Below are positions 46,901 to 57,808 of a DNA stretch of 64,000 nucleotides, piece after piece. The stretch spans positions 38,096 to 102,095 of the forward strand of contig JAKZAN010000115.1 in NCBI GenBank assembly GCA_023053545.1, given 5' to 3'. Both the position numbers and the translations under genes were made by a program. Each line of letters begins with the position of its first letter. The first letter of the stretch is position 1. The notes beneath the pieces are model-generated. The model had not been told where the DNA came from and did no database searches. It saw only the letters and a program-made list of their open reading frames with translations. The DNA comes from Lepidurus packardi. Its lineage: Eukaryota; Arthropoda; Branchiopoda; Notostraca; Triopsidae.

Positions 46901-49900
46901 ATACTTTTCGAGCTCAGGACTGGAGGCTCGGGTGATATTAATTAGCCTCTTCATGACACCATCCTGCACAAAGATGTTGCCTTTGGTTTCGATGATGTTG
47001 GCCTTCACGGCGACCGTCTCTCCAAGTACCGAGTATTCAGAGAATGTGCCGTGTTTGATTTCGGAGATGGATTTGCTAAGCCATACATCATCAGGATCGA
47101 CGAGACTCTTTACAACCTCTAAATCTGGCTGGTTAAGCACGGCAAAGGAATCCGATATTTGGGATTGATTTAGCTGAGCAAAGGAAACAGACTAGCTTTT
47201 ATTGAGCTGAGCGAATGAACTCTCTTCTTACTACTCTTTGTCCTAATTGAGCCGAGCGAAGCTTTCTGAAACCTACGACTGTCGTTTGATTTCAGTTACT
47301 TCTTCCGATACGTCTTAATTATGGATTTCAACGACCTCCGATTGATCCAATTATTACTTGGCATTGTCATTCTGGATATTCTGTTCCAAAGCACAGCTTG
47401 CAGCCTACCTGGCTATTTTCTTTCTATCAAAGAACTAGCCTTCTTCGTCCTCATCTTCTAATTATTCTTTGATAACTCCATCCTAGGGATGTGTAGACTT
47501 GGGTTCCACGGGTTCAGGACTAGGCTTTAGCTACACTACTTCTTCTTCTGGCTGTTCACGTTCTTGGGATCCCTTCTCTTCACTTTCAATTTCATTGAGA
47601 AGAGTATGATATGCTAATGAAGTGTATTTTGCAACTATCGCATTCCTCTCATCCTCAGAAAAGCTGTCTCTGTTTTTGCCGACCAATAGTAACACCTATT
47701 CCCATTTCTCTAATACGTCGAGACACTCAATTTGTTGCAGCAGGTTGCCCTGGGCTCTGTAGATCTCCAGAGCCTCTTCGTACTGTTAGGATACAAAATA
47801 GCACTATGCACACTGGTCGATCATTCCAAGCTTCCTGAATAGCTCCAATGCTTTATCATAGTTTTTGCAAGAGAAATAGCACTTGGCTGCCTCCTGATAG
47901 CACTCAATGCTTTCGAATAGGTTTGCAGCCTTCGCAAATTAGGCCTGTGCTTATTTATGTAGAGATTTTATTTGAGATTTCGTTATCTTCTCATTCTCCC
48001 TCCGCTCGACGCTCATTTGTTCATATGAACGAATTTTAGAAATGATGTTGACTGCCTTTTCTGCTCTGATATGGGCTTGACAGGTCATTTCCATTCTGGT
48101 ATTACCACTATACTTGAAGCACAGATTAGCCTGTTAGTAGATCATTTTCTTGAAAAGTTTCTTGCCTTGCGCATCCCATTGTTCGCCTTTGGAGATGGTG
48201 GCTATCGCCTTCGACACGTCTTTGCCGTCACTGACCTGCACAAGTCCACAGCTCACCCATAGTCTTTCAATCTGTCTTCTTTTGGAAATGTCTGAGTCAT
48301 AAATAATGAGGGATCTTTTCGGTCTCGTAATTGCTGTGTATAGATGCTTGAGCTAGCTGCATAGGTCCACAGTCCAAAAATCAAAGTTCTCTGTACTCCT
48401 AATCTTATTGAACTTTTTCATTGTTGACTAGGAATGATTTTTATTGTTCTTATCTGCGGGAGTAGGTTCCTCAAACGCATAGAATTTCAGCCAATTGATG
48501 TCGGAATCTGTGAAGAAATTGTAGAGAATGACATCATTGAATTCTAAGCCTTTACACTAGTAAATGGTCAAACAGAGGGCCATTCTCATGAAATCTGGCA
48601 GGTTCTACTTGGACTCCTGGTTTCTCACGATTACTACCTGGTCGCATCCGAATTGCAGATCTGACACTCCTTTCACATTATCTAATCCTGAGCCGGGGCT
48701 TCCGAAGAATACATTTATAAAGAAATCATCAGAATGAGTCTAATTTAGAATGGGTTTCGGACCCTGGACTGGCGAGCCCTATTTCTCCATAATATCAATA
48801 CTATGAGGATAGACCAGTTCAAGAATCTCGATAACAGAGTGGGCCAACTCCAGAATACTATTTTGCGATCTGAAGTTAGTCGTTAGTTCCAAGATAGTGG
48901 ATCCAGTACTTTTGATTTCCGAAAACTTGAATCCCACTCCTTTGGCGATCGACTGGGCAGTGTCACCGCAGAAGAAGATATTATATTTAGTCATGGTCTT
49001 TAGAAGCTTAATCGTAGAGTAGGTGAGGTCTTGAACTTCGTCGATCATGAGATAGTGCAGGGTAGGACCGTGGTATCTTCCGAAATCAACTTGATGTTGG
49101 ATGTAGTTCACAACGTCCATGAAGTCATAGGCTCCTAAGGCTGTCTTCCATCTTTGATAGACCCTGAAACAACTATGGACCTCGGTTTTTTGCAATGAAT
49201 CTATATGACTCTTGCTTGTTTTGTAATATCCAGACTTGCTAAGTCCACTCATGCCTGAGTCTTCACTTCCTTTGATGATCGAGAAGATCTCTGTCCACAC
49301 CATATGACAGTTAATCCTAGTATAGTAGTAGTTTGATTTGACGAGAGGCCAGAAGTGGGTCTCGAAGTAGTTGAAATCAATCTCAAAAGTAACATTGGAG
49401 TCGAGTTTCTTTCTCTTTACGAATTTAGCCTTTTTATTAGTTCTACTAGGTTATTAATAGTCATCATATTCGAACTCATCGTTTTCGGGTTACTACTCAG
49501 CAGCTATTTTCTCAGATACCATCCACTATCTTTCTTCATCTTGATAGTCCATTTTCTTGAAATACCCGTCGATGATCATTATACCCTTTTCTTCGTTATG
49601 CCACTCCGCCACGCTGTCGACAACATTTTTTGAAGCCTTGCTGTGATAGAAGAAGGGTTTTGTGAGACACCTGTCAATCATCAAGATGAGGCTTTTGATT
49701 GTCAGGAAAGCCGGGAAGTCAGAGTCCGACATTTGATTAAAGGCAGTGAATTTATTCGCTACATTTTCATCAGCCTATTCTTATACTCCCTCGGGCTGCT
49801 AGGCGCTCTCTTTCTAAGATCTTATCAGGTTATCGATTTTGATGTCTTTGAGTTACTACTCCAAAAATTTGACGGTATCCAGTATTTCCTCCACTCCTTG

Positions 49901-51199
49901 GTTTCCATCAGGTTCTAGTTTCTGTTTCTCTTGCTGTTCCTTGCGCCTCTTTTCTTCTTTCACCTTCAAAGCCTACTTGATCTGTCCTGTCAGTAACCTA
50001 TAGTATCTGTAGATCTAGTTCGTCAATACAGGAGAAGCCGTTGCAAAAATGCAATGAAGTCCCACAGTTTTATCCAAATCTTCGGATTTGGTGTTTTTAC
50101 CGAATTTTTGGAGCCGGTACACTATTTCCAAGGCGAACAGTCTCAGTACTGCGGTTGTGGTTTTACCGGTGCCACTTCTACCGATAAGGATAATATCGCC
50201 TGGAGTCCCCACAACTTTGGACTGTTACTATGTCAGTCTAACCTTAAAATTCGGTATCTTCTGCAGCAACTCCACAAACTTAACCGTGTTCTGGTAGAAG
50301 TTGAGCTACTGATTGGTGTAAGCAGGTTTGCTTATACTCTGCTCTACAGTATGATTGGATTCCTTGATCTCGATTTCCTGCCAAGTCCTTCTTTATGCAG
50401 AATAGAAAAGGCTCGTCTTCTCTGAGACAGTCATGCCAGAGAATCTCGGTTTACTCAGCACCGTATGTTTCATCATATCCACGATAGCTCTTAGATCCCT
50501 TTTCGTGTAAGCGACCATTTCATTTTCATTCAACAAGGTAACCTCGTCAGGAGAGAAGCTAAACTACAACCTTTAACCTATTTCTCTGGCCACTTATCTC
50601 CACAAGAGACTGGACTTCGATAAAGGAAGATTCAGTTTATAGAACCTTATAACAGGCACATATTCGAATTCATAGACCTTGTTTGTTTCCTTATTGTATT
50701 TAGGCACTTTCTCGACAGCCATAAGGAAATGCAGAGTTCGATCGCCATTTTTGCTGATGAAGTTAGGGGCTCGGAAACTCATAGCTAAGTTGTAACAATT
50801 GTATATCTTCCTATAGACCATGAGGTATTCTGGATCCAGTCCGAAGGTAAGCGCTCGCCTGAAATCTCCACTACATATTGTACACATCAGTATGAGGAAT
50901 TCCAGGATATCTGGGTAGGTCATTTCCGTGAGATCCTCATAGAATTCAGGAGTTATTTGGAGCTTCCAAGGGAGTTTCCGCAAGAAATTAAAGTGGTTCT
51001 TCCCAGTACGCAACTCAAAAATGTGTGACTCTAGACGATGTTGTTTTTCGACGAACTCCTTTATCTGGGTGCAAAGGACCTATTTCTTTTAGATATTAGA
51101 TCCTGTTTTTTTAAGGGTGGCTCTGACGAACTCGTGGACAGCAGAGGTGATGTTCGAATAGAGTAGGTTATAGTCGCGGATATAAGCTGAAGATGCCAT
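43958..51199 (-). CDS. TRANK1-like UvrD-superfamily helicase/ATPase, 2,413 aa
   Basis: An unbroken code-6 frame of 2,414 codons. Helicase motifs in order: Walker A GRSGTGKTTTAV (about residue 336), Walker B LMIDEVQDLT (about 713), motif III FFCGDTAQSIAKG, motif IV LTTNFRSQNSIL, CKGLEFNDVILYNFF and the motif VI-like LYTAITRPKRSLIIYD (about 965). The CKGLEF..V.LYNFF signature is typical of TRANK1/LBA1-type proteins. After the helicase comes a TPR-like helical repeat region (YDKALELFRKLGMIDQCAQCY) and a long helical tail. No ankyrin repeats are recognised, unlike animal TRANK1. SF1A helicases translocate on nucleic acid, but TRANK1 relatives have no proven substrate. The ATG at 51199 was chosen; the frame stays open upstream to 51586 through AT-rich DNA. 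Confidence 0.88.
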
Positions 51200-52091
51200 C
51201 GGAGGAGGAAGTAGATAGTATTTAGATGATGAATAATATATATATATATATATTGTTATGAATATGGGATATGGGATATGTTTCAAATGTGTTTTGATCA
51301 ATTCCGATGTTACTCTTTTATCTTTCAATGGCATATATATACATAATTAACAGTGTTCTTCAAAAAATAGTCGAGCTATCGTCATCTATTCAATGGCCTT
51401 GGAGAATGTGACGCTTCTCTCTATCTCTCTCTCTCTGATATTGTATTGCACCAATCTATCATCCAGTTTTGGTATATTATGGGTTTCCAAAAATACACCC
51501 CCATCAAAAACAATACCAGAATCCCTGGCTCCAGCAGAAACATCTCGATGATCCATTGCATGATATTCTGGGTTCAAAACATACATGACAACTCTAGGAG
51601 ATAGATATTTGGTTTACTCGATCTAAAGCTTTCTGAATATTCTGAATATTCTGAATATTCTGAATAGTATGTCAGTTTTTGGGCCACTCCCCGGAGCACA
51701 GTCATCCATCCTTCAGCATATCAATCCACCACCCGAAAAAAACCAGATCCATTCTCACAAAATATTAAAAAAGAAAACCTAATATTAACTTTGATAAGGG
51801 GGATCTATTGATTTGTATGTTCACAAAAGTGGATAATGCAATTTTGATATAAAAAAAATGTTCATCTTGTTTTTTTTAAGTATTTTATTAAGAATCAATT
51901 ACAAGTCTATACACAAAACTGCACAAAAATGTAGTTAATGATGATGATGATGAATATATATCATGAATTAAAAAAAAAAACACACTTCCAATGTCACACT
52001 CTCTATGTATGTACAATTTGTATATATAATTAGTTCTAAGAAAAAATAGTCCAATTCCTAATCCAAACAAAAAATAATATACATATCCCAC
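51200..52091. other. Divergent intergenic region with 9-bp repeat
   Basis: 890 bp between the helicase and p24-like gene starts. Four exact copies of TTCTGAATA lie at 51631-51666, (TA)n at 51236-51252 and an ATG-type repeat near 51938-51951. Possible frames at 51401-51560 on both strands cannot be told apart and are not called. Confidence 0.5.
51631..51666. repeat. 9-bp minisatellite, four copies
   Basis: Four perfect head-to-tail copies of TTCTGAATA. Too few and too short for a CRISPR array. It lies in the divergent promoter region about 430 bp from either gene start, so a binding-site cluster is possible but unproven. Confidence 0.9.
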
Positions 52092-53231
52092 ATGAACACT
52101 AAAATACTCACCATCATCTTCTCACTCATTCTAGTTCTCGTCATCGCTGACCCTGTCGAACCGCCCACCAGAAGGACCAATAGACCATCATCCGTTAACT
52201 CGGAACCACCAAACTCCCGACCATCCAACAACAACCAACAACCTCATCAGTAGTTTGACATCACTCCTCCCACGCAGGATACTCCTACGCCTCCACCTCT
52301 TCCAACTCCCTAACAACAACACCCCAACACCCAGCAAACAGCTCCCACTGCTCCGTCCCAGACAGTTCACATCAACCAGGCCTCTCCCGACACATCTGAT
52401 TCCCCTCATATCAACACATTGGGCTCAGGAGGAGAGGCTGTTGCGGGTTCTACTAATAGTTTGATGGACAATATGTTTTAGAACCTCGGTTTGTTGTCAC
52501 CAGAGGAGAAAGAAGAGTAACAGTAAGCCTAGAGACTGGAGCGATAGGCTGAGAAAATGGAAGAGTAAGAACTAAAGGAAACTCTAGAACCATGGGTCGA
52601 GGCAGAACGTGAATAAAATAAGCAAATGGAGTTCAAAAGAACCTCTGGAGAGGTCTTCAGTATGTTGGTTCAAGAGGACCTGGACAACGAGGTTTTCCTG
52701 AATACCAGCAACTATCGTAAAAATGAAGGTATCTACATGGAAGTCACCCACTACATTGAAAAAGATGGCCAGTTCCTTCCACCCAATCACCCTGCCGAAG
52801 ATAGCTTCCTAGAAGTAGCGATCTACAAAGGGCGTACCCGAGTCTTTGAGAAGAAGGTCTACGTCTTCGCAGCATTCGAATTCCGCCCACCTACACCTGC
52901 AGGCTACAGAATCAAGTTCACAAACAATGTGGGTCGCGAAATATTTGTGCACTCCATGGTCGAACGACCAAATAAGGTATTGGAGGGTTTGAACAACACC
53001 CATCTCGACCCTTCCTCGTTGAGACTACAGAACATCCTGAAGGAAATGATCGAATCTAACGAGCGCAGAGCAGTCATGTACAAGAGCTAGAACGGTTTCA
53101 AAGAGCGAGAAGAAGAACACCAATCGACGATGCTGATGCTGACTGGGTTCGAACTGCTGGCGATCGTGTCGACAGGAGTCGTGCAGATGTACTGTCTGAA
53201 GAATCTGCTCGAGAACAAATCAATCGTGTGA
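52092..53231 (+). CDS. p24/GOLD-like type I membrane protein with long Pro/Gln-rich insert, 379 aa
   Basis: A single exon. Signal peptide MNTKILTIIFSLILVLVIA, then about 100 residues rich in Pro, Thr, Asn and Gln, a Gln/Glu coiled segment (about residues 135-175), a beta-rich domain (about 180-325: FEKKVYVFAAFEFRPP, YRIKFTNNVGREIFVHSM) and a coiled stem leading to one membrane span (about 345-370). The end reads QMYCLKNLLENKSIV, close to the p24 pattern Q.YYLK.FFE. p24 proteins cycle between ER and Golgi as cargo receptors of COPI/COPII vesicles. The Pro/Gln-rich region between signal and GOLD domain is not normal for p24 and roughly doubles the size. Many Gln codons are TAA/TAG. Confidence 0.75.
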
Positions 53232-53287
53232 AGATCCATATAGATGTCTTTGTTTATTTTTTGTATAAGGATAAGATAAGTAAAAAC

Positions 53288-54000
53288 ATGCATAATAGAT
53301 ACTAAAGTAATGTCTATGAGCGTACCAAGCCAGAAGAAATGGATCTTTCCCCTTCCCCTCCTTTTTTTGATTATGTGAACACATTCATCTGCAATACCAT
53401 CGTGCTCTCGTGCGGACCCATGGAAAAACAGAACTAATTGCTATTATCTATACATACATATTCAATAAGAATAAACACAAATTAGGGGCGTTCATTGAAA
53501 AAAATAACAAAAATATCAATCCTATTCTCAAAATCTGGGAACCATACACATTTTTTTATATATTTTTACTATCAACCATCTCAAAATAAAATAAGTACTA
53601 GTGTCTAACTCTTTGTCCACCAAATCCTTGCTATTCAAATATATATATGTCTATATATACACTTCACTCTCGAGGCTTCTGCTCTATCTCCAACATTTCA
53701 GCCTCTTTCTTCTCTCTGTCTCCTATCTCTATTTGTTACTAATTGGCATAATACAGTGGTTAGCTATATTTAAACTCTATGTGGTTGCTATCGCAGCCAC
53801 ACCCTAAACATGCTACTCAAACTCCCCCGATATGGGCTCATCAAACCATACAAGCTGCGCTCCTCCGCGTGCAGTCTCGTGGCCAAATACTTTGCTTTTC
53901 CAGGGTCTGGGTTTTTAGTAAAAAGCAAAAAGACATAAAAAAGACTCAACAACAATACATCAAGATGCTTTTTGAAAATATTGTTCCTGTGTTCTTTTTT
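53288..54000 (+). CDS. Possible small gene(s) with unresolved introns
   Basis: An ATG at 53288 opens MHNRYQSNVYERTKPEEMDL and a coding-looking segment to about 53440 (FFDYVNTFICNTIVLSCGP). After 300 bp of AT-rich DNA a second coding-like block is seen at 53811-53940 (MLLKLPRYGLIKPYKLRSS, AKYFAFPGSGFLVKSKK). They are in one frame, with no TGA between, so they may be exons of one gene or two small genes. An alternative frame starting at 53779 (MWLLSQPHPKHATQTPP) is also open to 54051. Exon limits cannot be fixed by eye. Confidence 0.3.
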
Positions 54001-54034
54001 GAATGTGTGGAGGAGACCATCCGAAAGTCTGGCC

Positions 54035-54379
54035 TCACTTTTCGAACTTGATATACTTGGTCAGTTCCTTGGGGTTATCCACGTGTTTCTTTTCGCAGGT
54101 TGTGTTGGTGCATCCTCCCATCAGTGAGAAGAAGCACACGGTGTTTTCGTTGCTCGAGCCGATGGGCAGCTTGGAGACGAGATTGTGGGAGAACTTGCAG
54201 TTATAGCCGTACTTGCAGTTTCCGAGGTAGTAGTGGATGCAGGGGTAGTAGACGCGGGCCACGTGCATCTTAGGGCAAGCCTGCTGGTCCTTGCAGCGGG
54301 GATAAGAGAAGTATTGCTTGCTGCAGAGACTGCTGAGGGTGTTGATCTCTTTATTGAAGGTGGTTTCTTCGCTGTACAT
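54035..54379 (-). CDS. CCCH-type zinc-finger protein, 114 aa
   Basis: One exon: a short N-terminal helix, then three Cys/His clusters: CSKQYFSYPRCKDQQACPKMH, PCIHYYLGNCKYGYNCKFSH (spacing C-x8-C-x5-C-x3-H fits a canonical CCCH finger) and VCFFSLMGGCTNTTCEKKH. Two or three tandem CCCH fingers typically bind AU-rich RNA and regulate mRNA stability or processing. The gene has no TAA/TAG codon. Start ATG is at 54377-54379; a spliced upstream exon cannot be excluded. Length is small for the family. Its 3' end overlaps doubtful plus-strand frames that are probably not real there. Confidence 0.8.
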   Translation of the reverse strand: MYSEETTFNKEINTLSSLCSKQYFSYPRCKDQQACPKMHVARVYYPCIHYYLGNCKYGYNCKFSHNLVSKLPIGSSNENTVCFFSLMGGCTNTTCEKKHVDNPKELTKYIKFEK

Positions 54380-54779
54380 TCCTGTCGAATATGGGAGGGA
54401 TAAGGGCTGGGGGTGTGTGTTGGGAAATCAACAATATTTTTTTGTTTTTGTTAATTGATTATTTGGATGCTGTGGGAGTTTGATGAGAGTATGTATTGGG
54501 AGGAGGTGGTGAGAAAAAAAGACAGGGCCACGACACATTTTATGTATTAAGGATATTAGGACCAAGTTCTTTTATTGTACGACCACTGATCGATATCGAT
54601 GTACCCCTTAAATAAAAGTATAGGTCTAGCCCTCCTCATTAGAAAAAATAATTGAAATTTAAAACATAGAATCTTTGATAGAAAAGCATGTGTAAACCAT
54701 TGTTCTATAAAAAGGATTATAGGTTAATTATCCTTCATGGAAAAATCAACCAATTCTGTCTATAAAGTGTTGCTCCTCC
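54380..54779. other. Intergenic spacer
   Basis: 400 bp between two minus-strand genes, AT-rich. No gene seen. Confidence 0.45.
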
Positions 54780-55451
54780 TCATTTTTTCTTGATAGTTTT
54801 CTTCTTCTTGTCTTGTCTCCCTGCACCCATCCTTTTAATCAAAGCTTCCGAGCACTATTGGATCAGGTTTAAGTATTTTAGGCCGTTGAGTTACCGGCTA
54901 TCTTGGCTCTTTGGGGCATTATCTTGGAAAGATTTCACTATCCCTGTTGTCAACTTTGTGTCGATGTTCAGCACTCGCTTCTCGGTTACAGTTGGCTGGA
55001 CAGCTTTCATAAAAGGACCGCTCAGCTGGCAATTCTTCCACTCGCCTAACAGCAAATTCAGATATTCAGGCTACCAATTAGTAGGGATGCCGTGATTCTT
55101 CATATCAACCACACTATTCGTCCTGTTTTGATTTACTTCTGCAGGGAGGGAATGGAAGTCAAGGTACCGAATCAAGTTGATGAGTTTGAGGAGTTTGATC
55201 GACTTATGAATTAATTCTAGGGGAGAACGGTTAGAAATCGTGGGGACGAAGGGTTAGTAATGGGATTTGCAGAGAGAGCTGGGGTGTTTAGGACTGCGAG
55301 GAGGTCGGAAGTTGGAGTTGGTGTTGACACTGGAAGAAGAGAGGAGTCTTGGGTTGATGAGGGGTTTAGTATCAGAAACACTCGAAGTGATGAGTTGGGC
55401 GAGTTGATCGATACTGGTAATATTCTCCTATACCTTGACTTGACCGATCAT
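54780..55451 (-). CDS. Orphan protein with basic tail, 223 aa
   Basis: An uninterrupted frame from ATG (complement of 55449-55451) to TGA. N-terminal 80 residues are Ser/Pro/Thr-rich. The rest is helical (LELIHKSIKLLKLINLIRYLDF; PEYLNLLLGEWKNCQLSGPF) and ends in a lysine cluster (GRQDKKKKTIKKK), a possible nuclear or nucleolar signal. No domain was recognised. Five in-frame TAA/TAG codons and coherent composition favour coding. Confidence 0.6.
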
Positions 55452-55899
55452 GATGGAAGATAAAAAGTGTGGAGAGAAGGTGGGAATGGCAGAGGTAAAA
55501 TAACCCAGAGAGAGAGAGAGAGTTGATATTTTTATAAATAGCAGACGATAAACTATGCAAGGGAGTAAGATATAATTACCGCAATATTTTGAACCCCCCC
55601 CCCACAGACACTTCCCAAGATTATGATCATTATAGTTTATAGCTTCTATTTATTTTTGTTCATACAATAATAATAATAATAATAACCCTCTTTCGCTATA
55701 TTTTTCTGTGTTATTCTATGTCATGATAATTTTTAATAACTTATTTTTTTAGAATAAAAGATCTTTTTTTATTTATCGAAACCTATTTAAGTACATCCAT
55801 CCACTCCTCTCATTTCAGAAGATCATTTGAGAGGGTTGTCACAAAGGTCCAACTCAGATGATACTGTTCCCATTGCTATACTATTATCATGTATCACCA
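55452..55899. other. Intergenic spacer with C-run
   Basis: 450 bp, AT-rich. Contains a GA run at 55508-55523, a C10-C11 tract near 55594-55604 and a (TAA)n repeat at 55667-55684. No gene. Confidence 0.5.
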
Positions 55900-57343
55900 T
55901 CATCCCTGCTACTCTTTGTTTCTCTCCACTGCTCCTTATCCATATTTATCGCCGCTCTTCTCCTATTTATTGCGTAGCTCATTCTGCTGTTCACTCTTCC
56001 TTCCCAACTATCCACTACCCCCCATACCTTCGTTATTCCCAACAGCTAGACCCCCATTCGCAAGGATCTCTTTCTTCTTTTTCTCAATAAAATCCATGAA
56101 ACTACCATGTTAGACCTGCTTCACTGAGTTATCGTAGTAAGCTGGTACGATGATTTGGCGTTTTTTCTTTGCCGTCTGGGTTTAGCTCCCATTATTATTA
56201 TTGTGGGTACTGCTACCATCTTTCCCGTCTTTGAGGATGCTGCTCTTGTTATGGCTGGTGGGTCTGTCCAGAGAACTATGGACTACTGGTTTAGGAAGCC
56301 TGAGCTAGCTTTTCTTTTATAGAGTTGGTAGCTTGATTTCTGCCGTATTGTTGTGAGGTTGACTATTCTGTGTTTTCCCATTTCTCGGACTGAGGAGGAG
56401 CAAGAGGTCGGGATTGTGTGAAGGCTGGTGCTGATTGTGGTTGTTATTATTGGTAGGAGAACTGTTTTGATTGAAGTTGTTGTTGTTGCTGGCCATGGAT
56501 GCCGTAGTGTTTTGGGTCTGGTTCTCCTGCTGTATATAATGGAGGAGATGCGGTCGGGCGGTAGTGGAGGTCATTTGATGATGATTATTGGTACTGACAG
56601 TGTTGCTATGCTTGTCCTGGGGCTGGTGTAAAGAGAGGGGGTCTTTAGGGGGGCTGGTGGAGTCGAGAGGATCCAGTTTGCGTAAGGTGCTGGGGATCTC
56701 ATTCATATAGATGTATTATTTGAGGGATCTTTTCTTTTCGATGAGTTTCCTAAGTTATTTCTCCTATCGGTACTGAATCTTCTAGATGGAACGGGCGAGG
56801 TCGGTGGCATCTTTCGAGGGCTATTTCACTACTGCCTAGATATCTCAAGTTAATTCGGAGAAATGGGGTACAGAGGGTTGAGATTCAGTTTTACTTTTTT
56901 GAGTTTTTTGAGATGGTACTGGACACTGGGCAATACAAAGTAGTAAGCACTGTGTTAATCTTGGAATGGATCGTAATGTTTGAGCTTCTCAGAGACTCCC
57001 CACCTATTCACAAATCCATCTTCTTTCTATTTCCTATGACTTCAATAGATAAAATCAGTTTATTAGCTGTTTATTAATGAATTTTCGGACAAGTCCAGTA
57101 TGATATTATTGTAACGAGGGTTCGGGCAATGAGCCACAAAATAAGAATAGAAGTTCCAAATGCTGTCTCCTGGATGGTTTGTTTATGGGATTGCTGGCAA
57201 TAGAGTATTGGTTTAAGACATGGCGTATCCTGGGTGGGGTATGTGTAGCACCAGACAGATAATGCTCGATGGATAGTATTGGATAAGGAAAGATGACTGT
57301 ATGTAGAAGGGTACTTGGCATTCCTAATCTTCTGAGGCTTCAT
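55900..57343 (-). CDS. Asn/Gln-rich orphan protein, 5' end unresolved
   Basis: The 3' exon from 56835 down to TGA at 55900 is convincing: a charged coil (LARSIQKIQYRQEKQLRKLI), a long Asn/His/Gln/Ser-rich low-complexity part, and a C-terminal region with KKKRQIIVPAYYDNSVKQV and a Gly-rich tail. A 59-bp intron (56836-56894, donor GTAAAA) joins it to an upstream exon with VSEKLKHYDPFQDQHSAYYF (about 57020-56895). The first exon is ambiguous: two overlapping frames with ATGs at 57343 and 57321 could both splice in. The coordinates give the outer limit. No family; a disordered regulatory or RNA-binding protein is likely from composition. Confidence 0.5.
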
Positions 57344-57808
57344 GCTGTGGTTACTATGTAGAGTGAATGGAGTGGACTAGGATTTGGGTACTGGATAAAA
57401 TGATGATAGCGATGCAAATCTACTCTTTCTTTTTTAAACTAAATAACTAATACGAATACCTCCCCCCCTTATTGTTAAAATGACTGAGAATGCTATTATT
57501 TCATTGAGGATGTGTTAATTGAAACTTCTAAATAAATGGTAAGCACAAAGTATAGTTATTCATAACAATAATAATAACAATAATAATGATAATAAAATAT
57601 CACTATGTTTTTTTAAAGCAGATCGATATCTATTTATACTTTATTGGTAAAATATGGATGATGGACAATAACTCGCTTAATTACTCCCACTCAATAACGG
57701 TTAGCTACTTTTATTTTACTATTAGTTTCTGAATATGCGCTTTTTCTCTTTTTACTAACTAACATATATAGACGTGCAATTACCATAATATTACTTCTCC
57801 AAAACAAG
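57344..57808. other. Divergent intergenic spacer
   Basis: 460 bp of AT-rich DNA with (TAA)n/(ATA)n repeats near 57565-57595. No coding frame supported. Confidence 0.5.

Noticed and set aside
51631..51666. Possible CRISPR-like repeat
   Set aside because: Nine-bp units with no spacers; eukaryotic chromosome.
55889..56113. Plus-strand Ser/Pro/Tyr-rich frame
   Set aside because: Antisense to the Gly/Lys-rich C-terminal part of the minus-strand Asn/Gln-rich gene.
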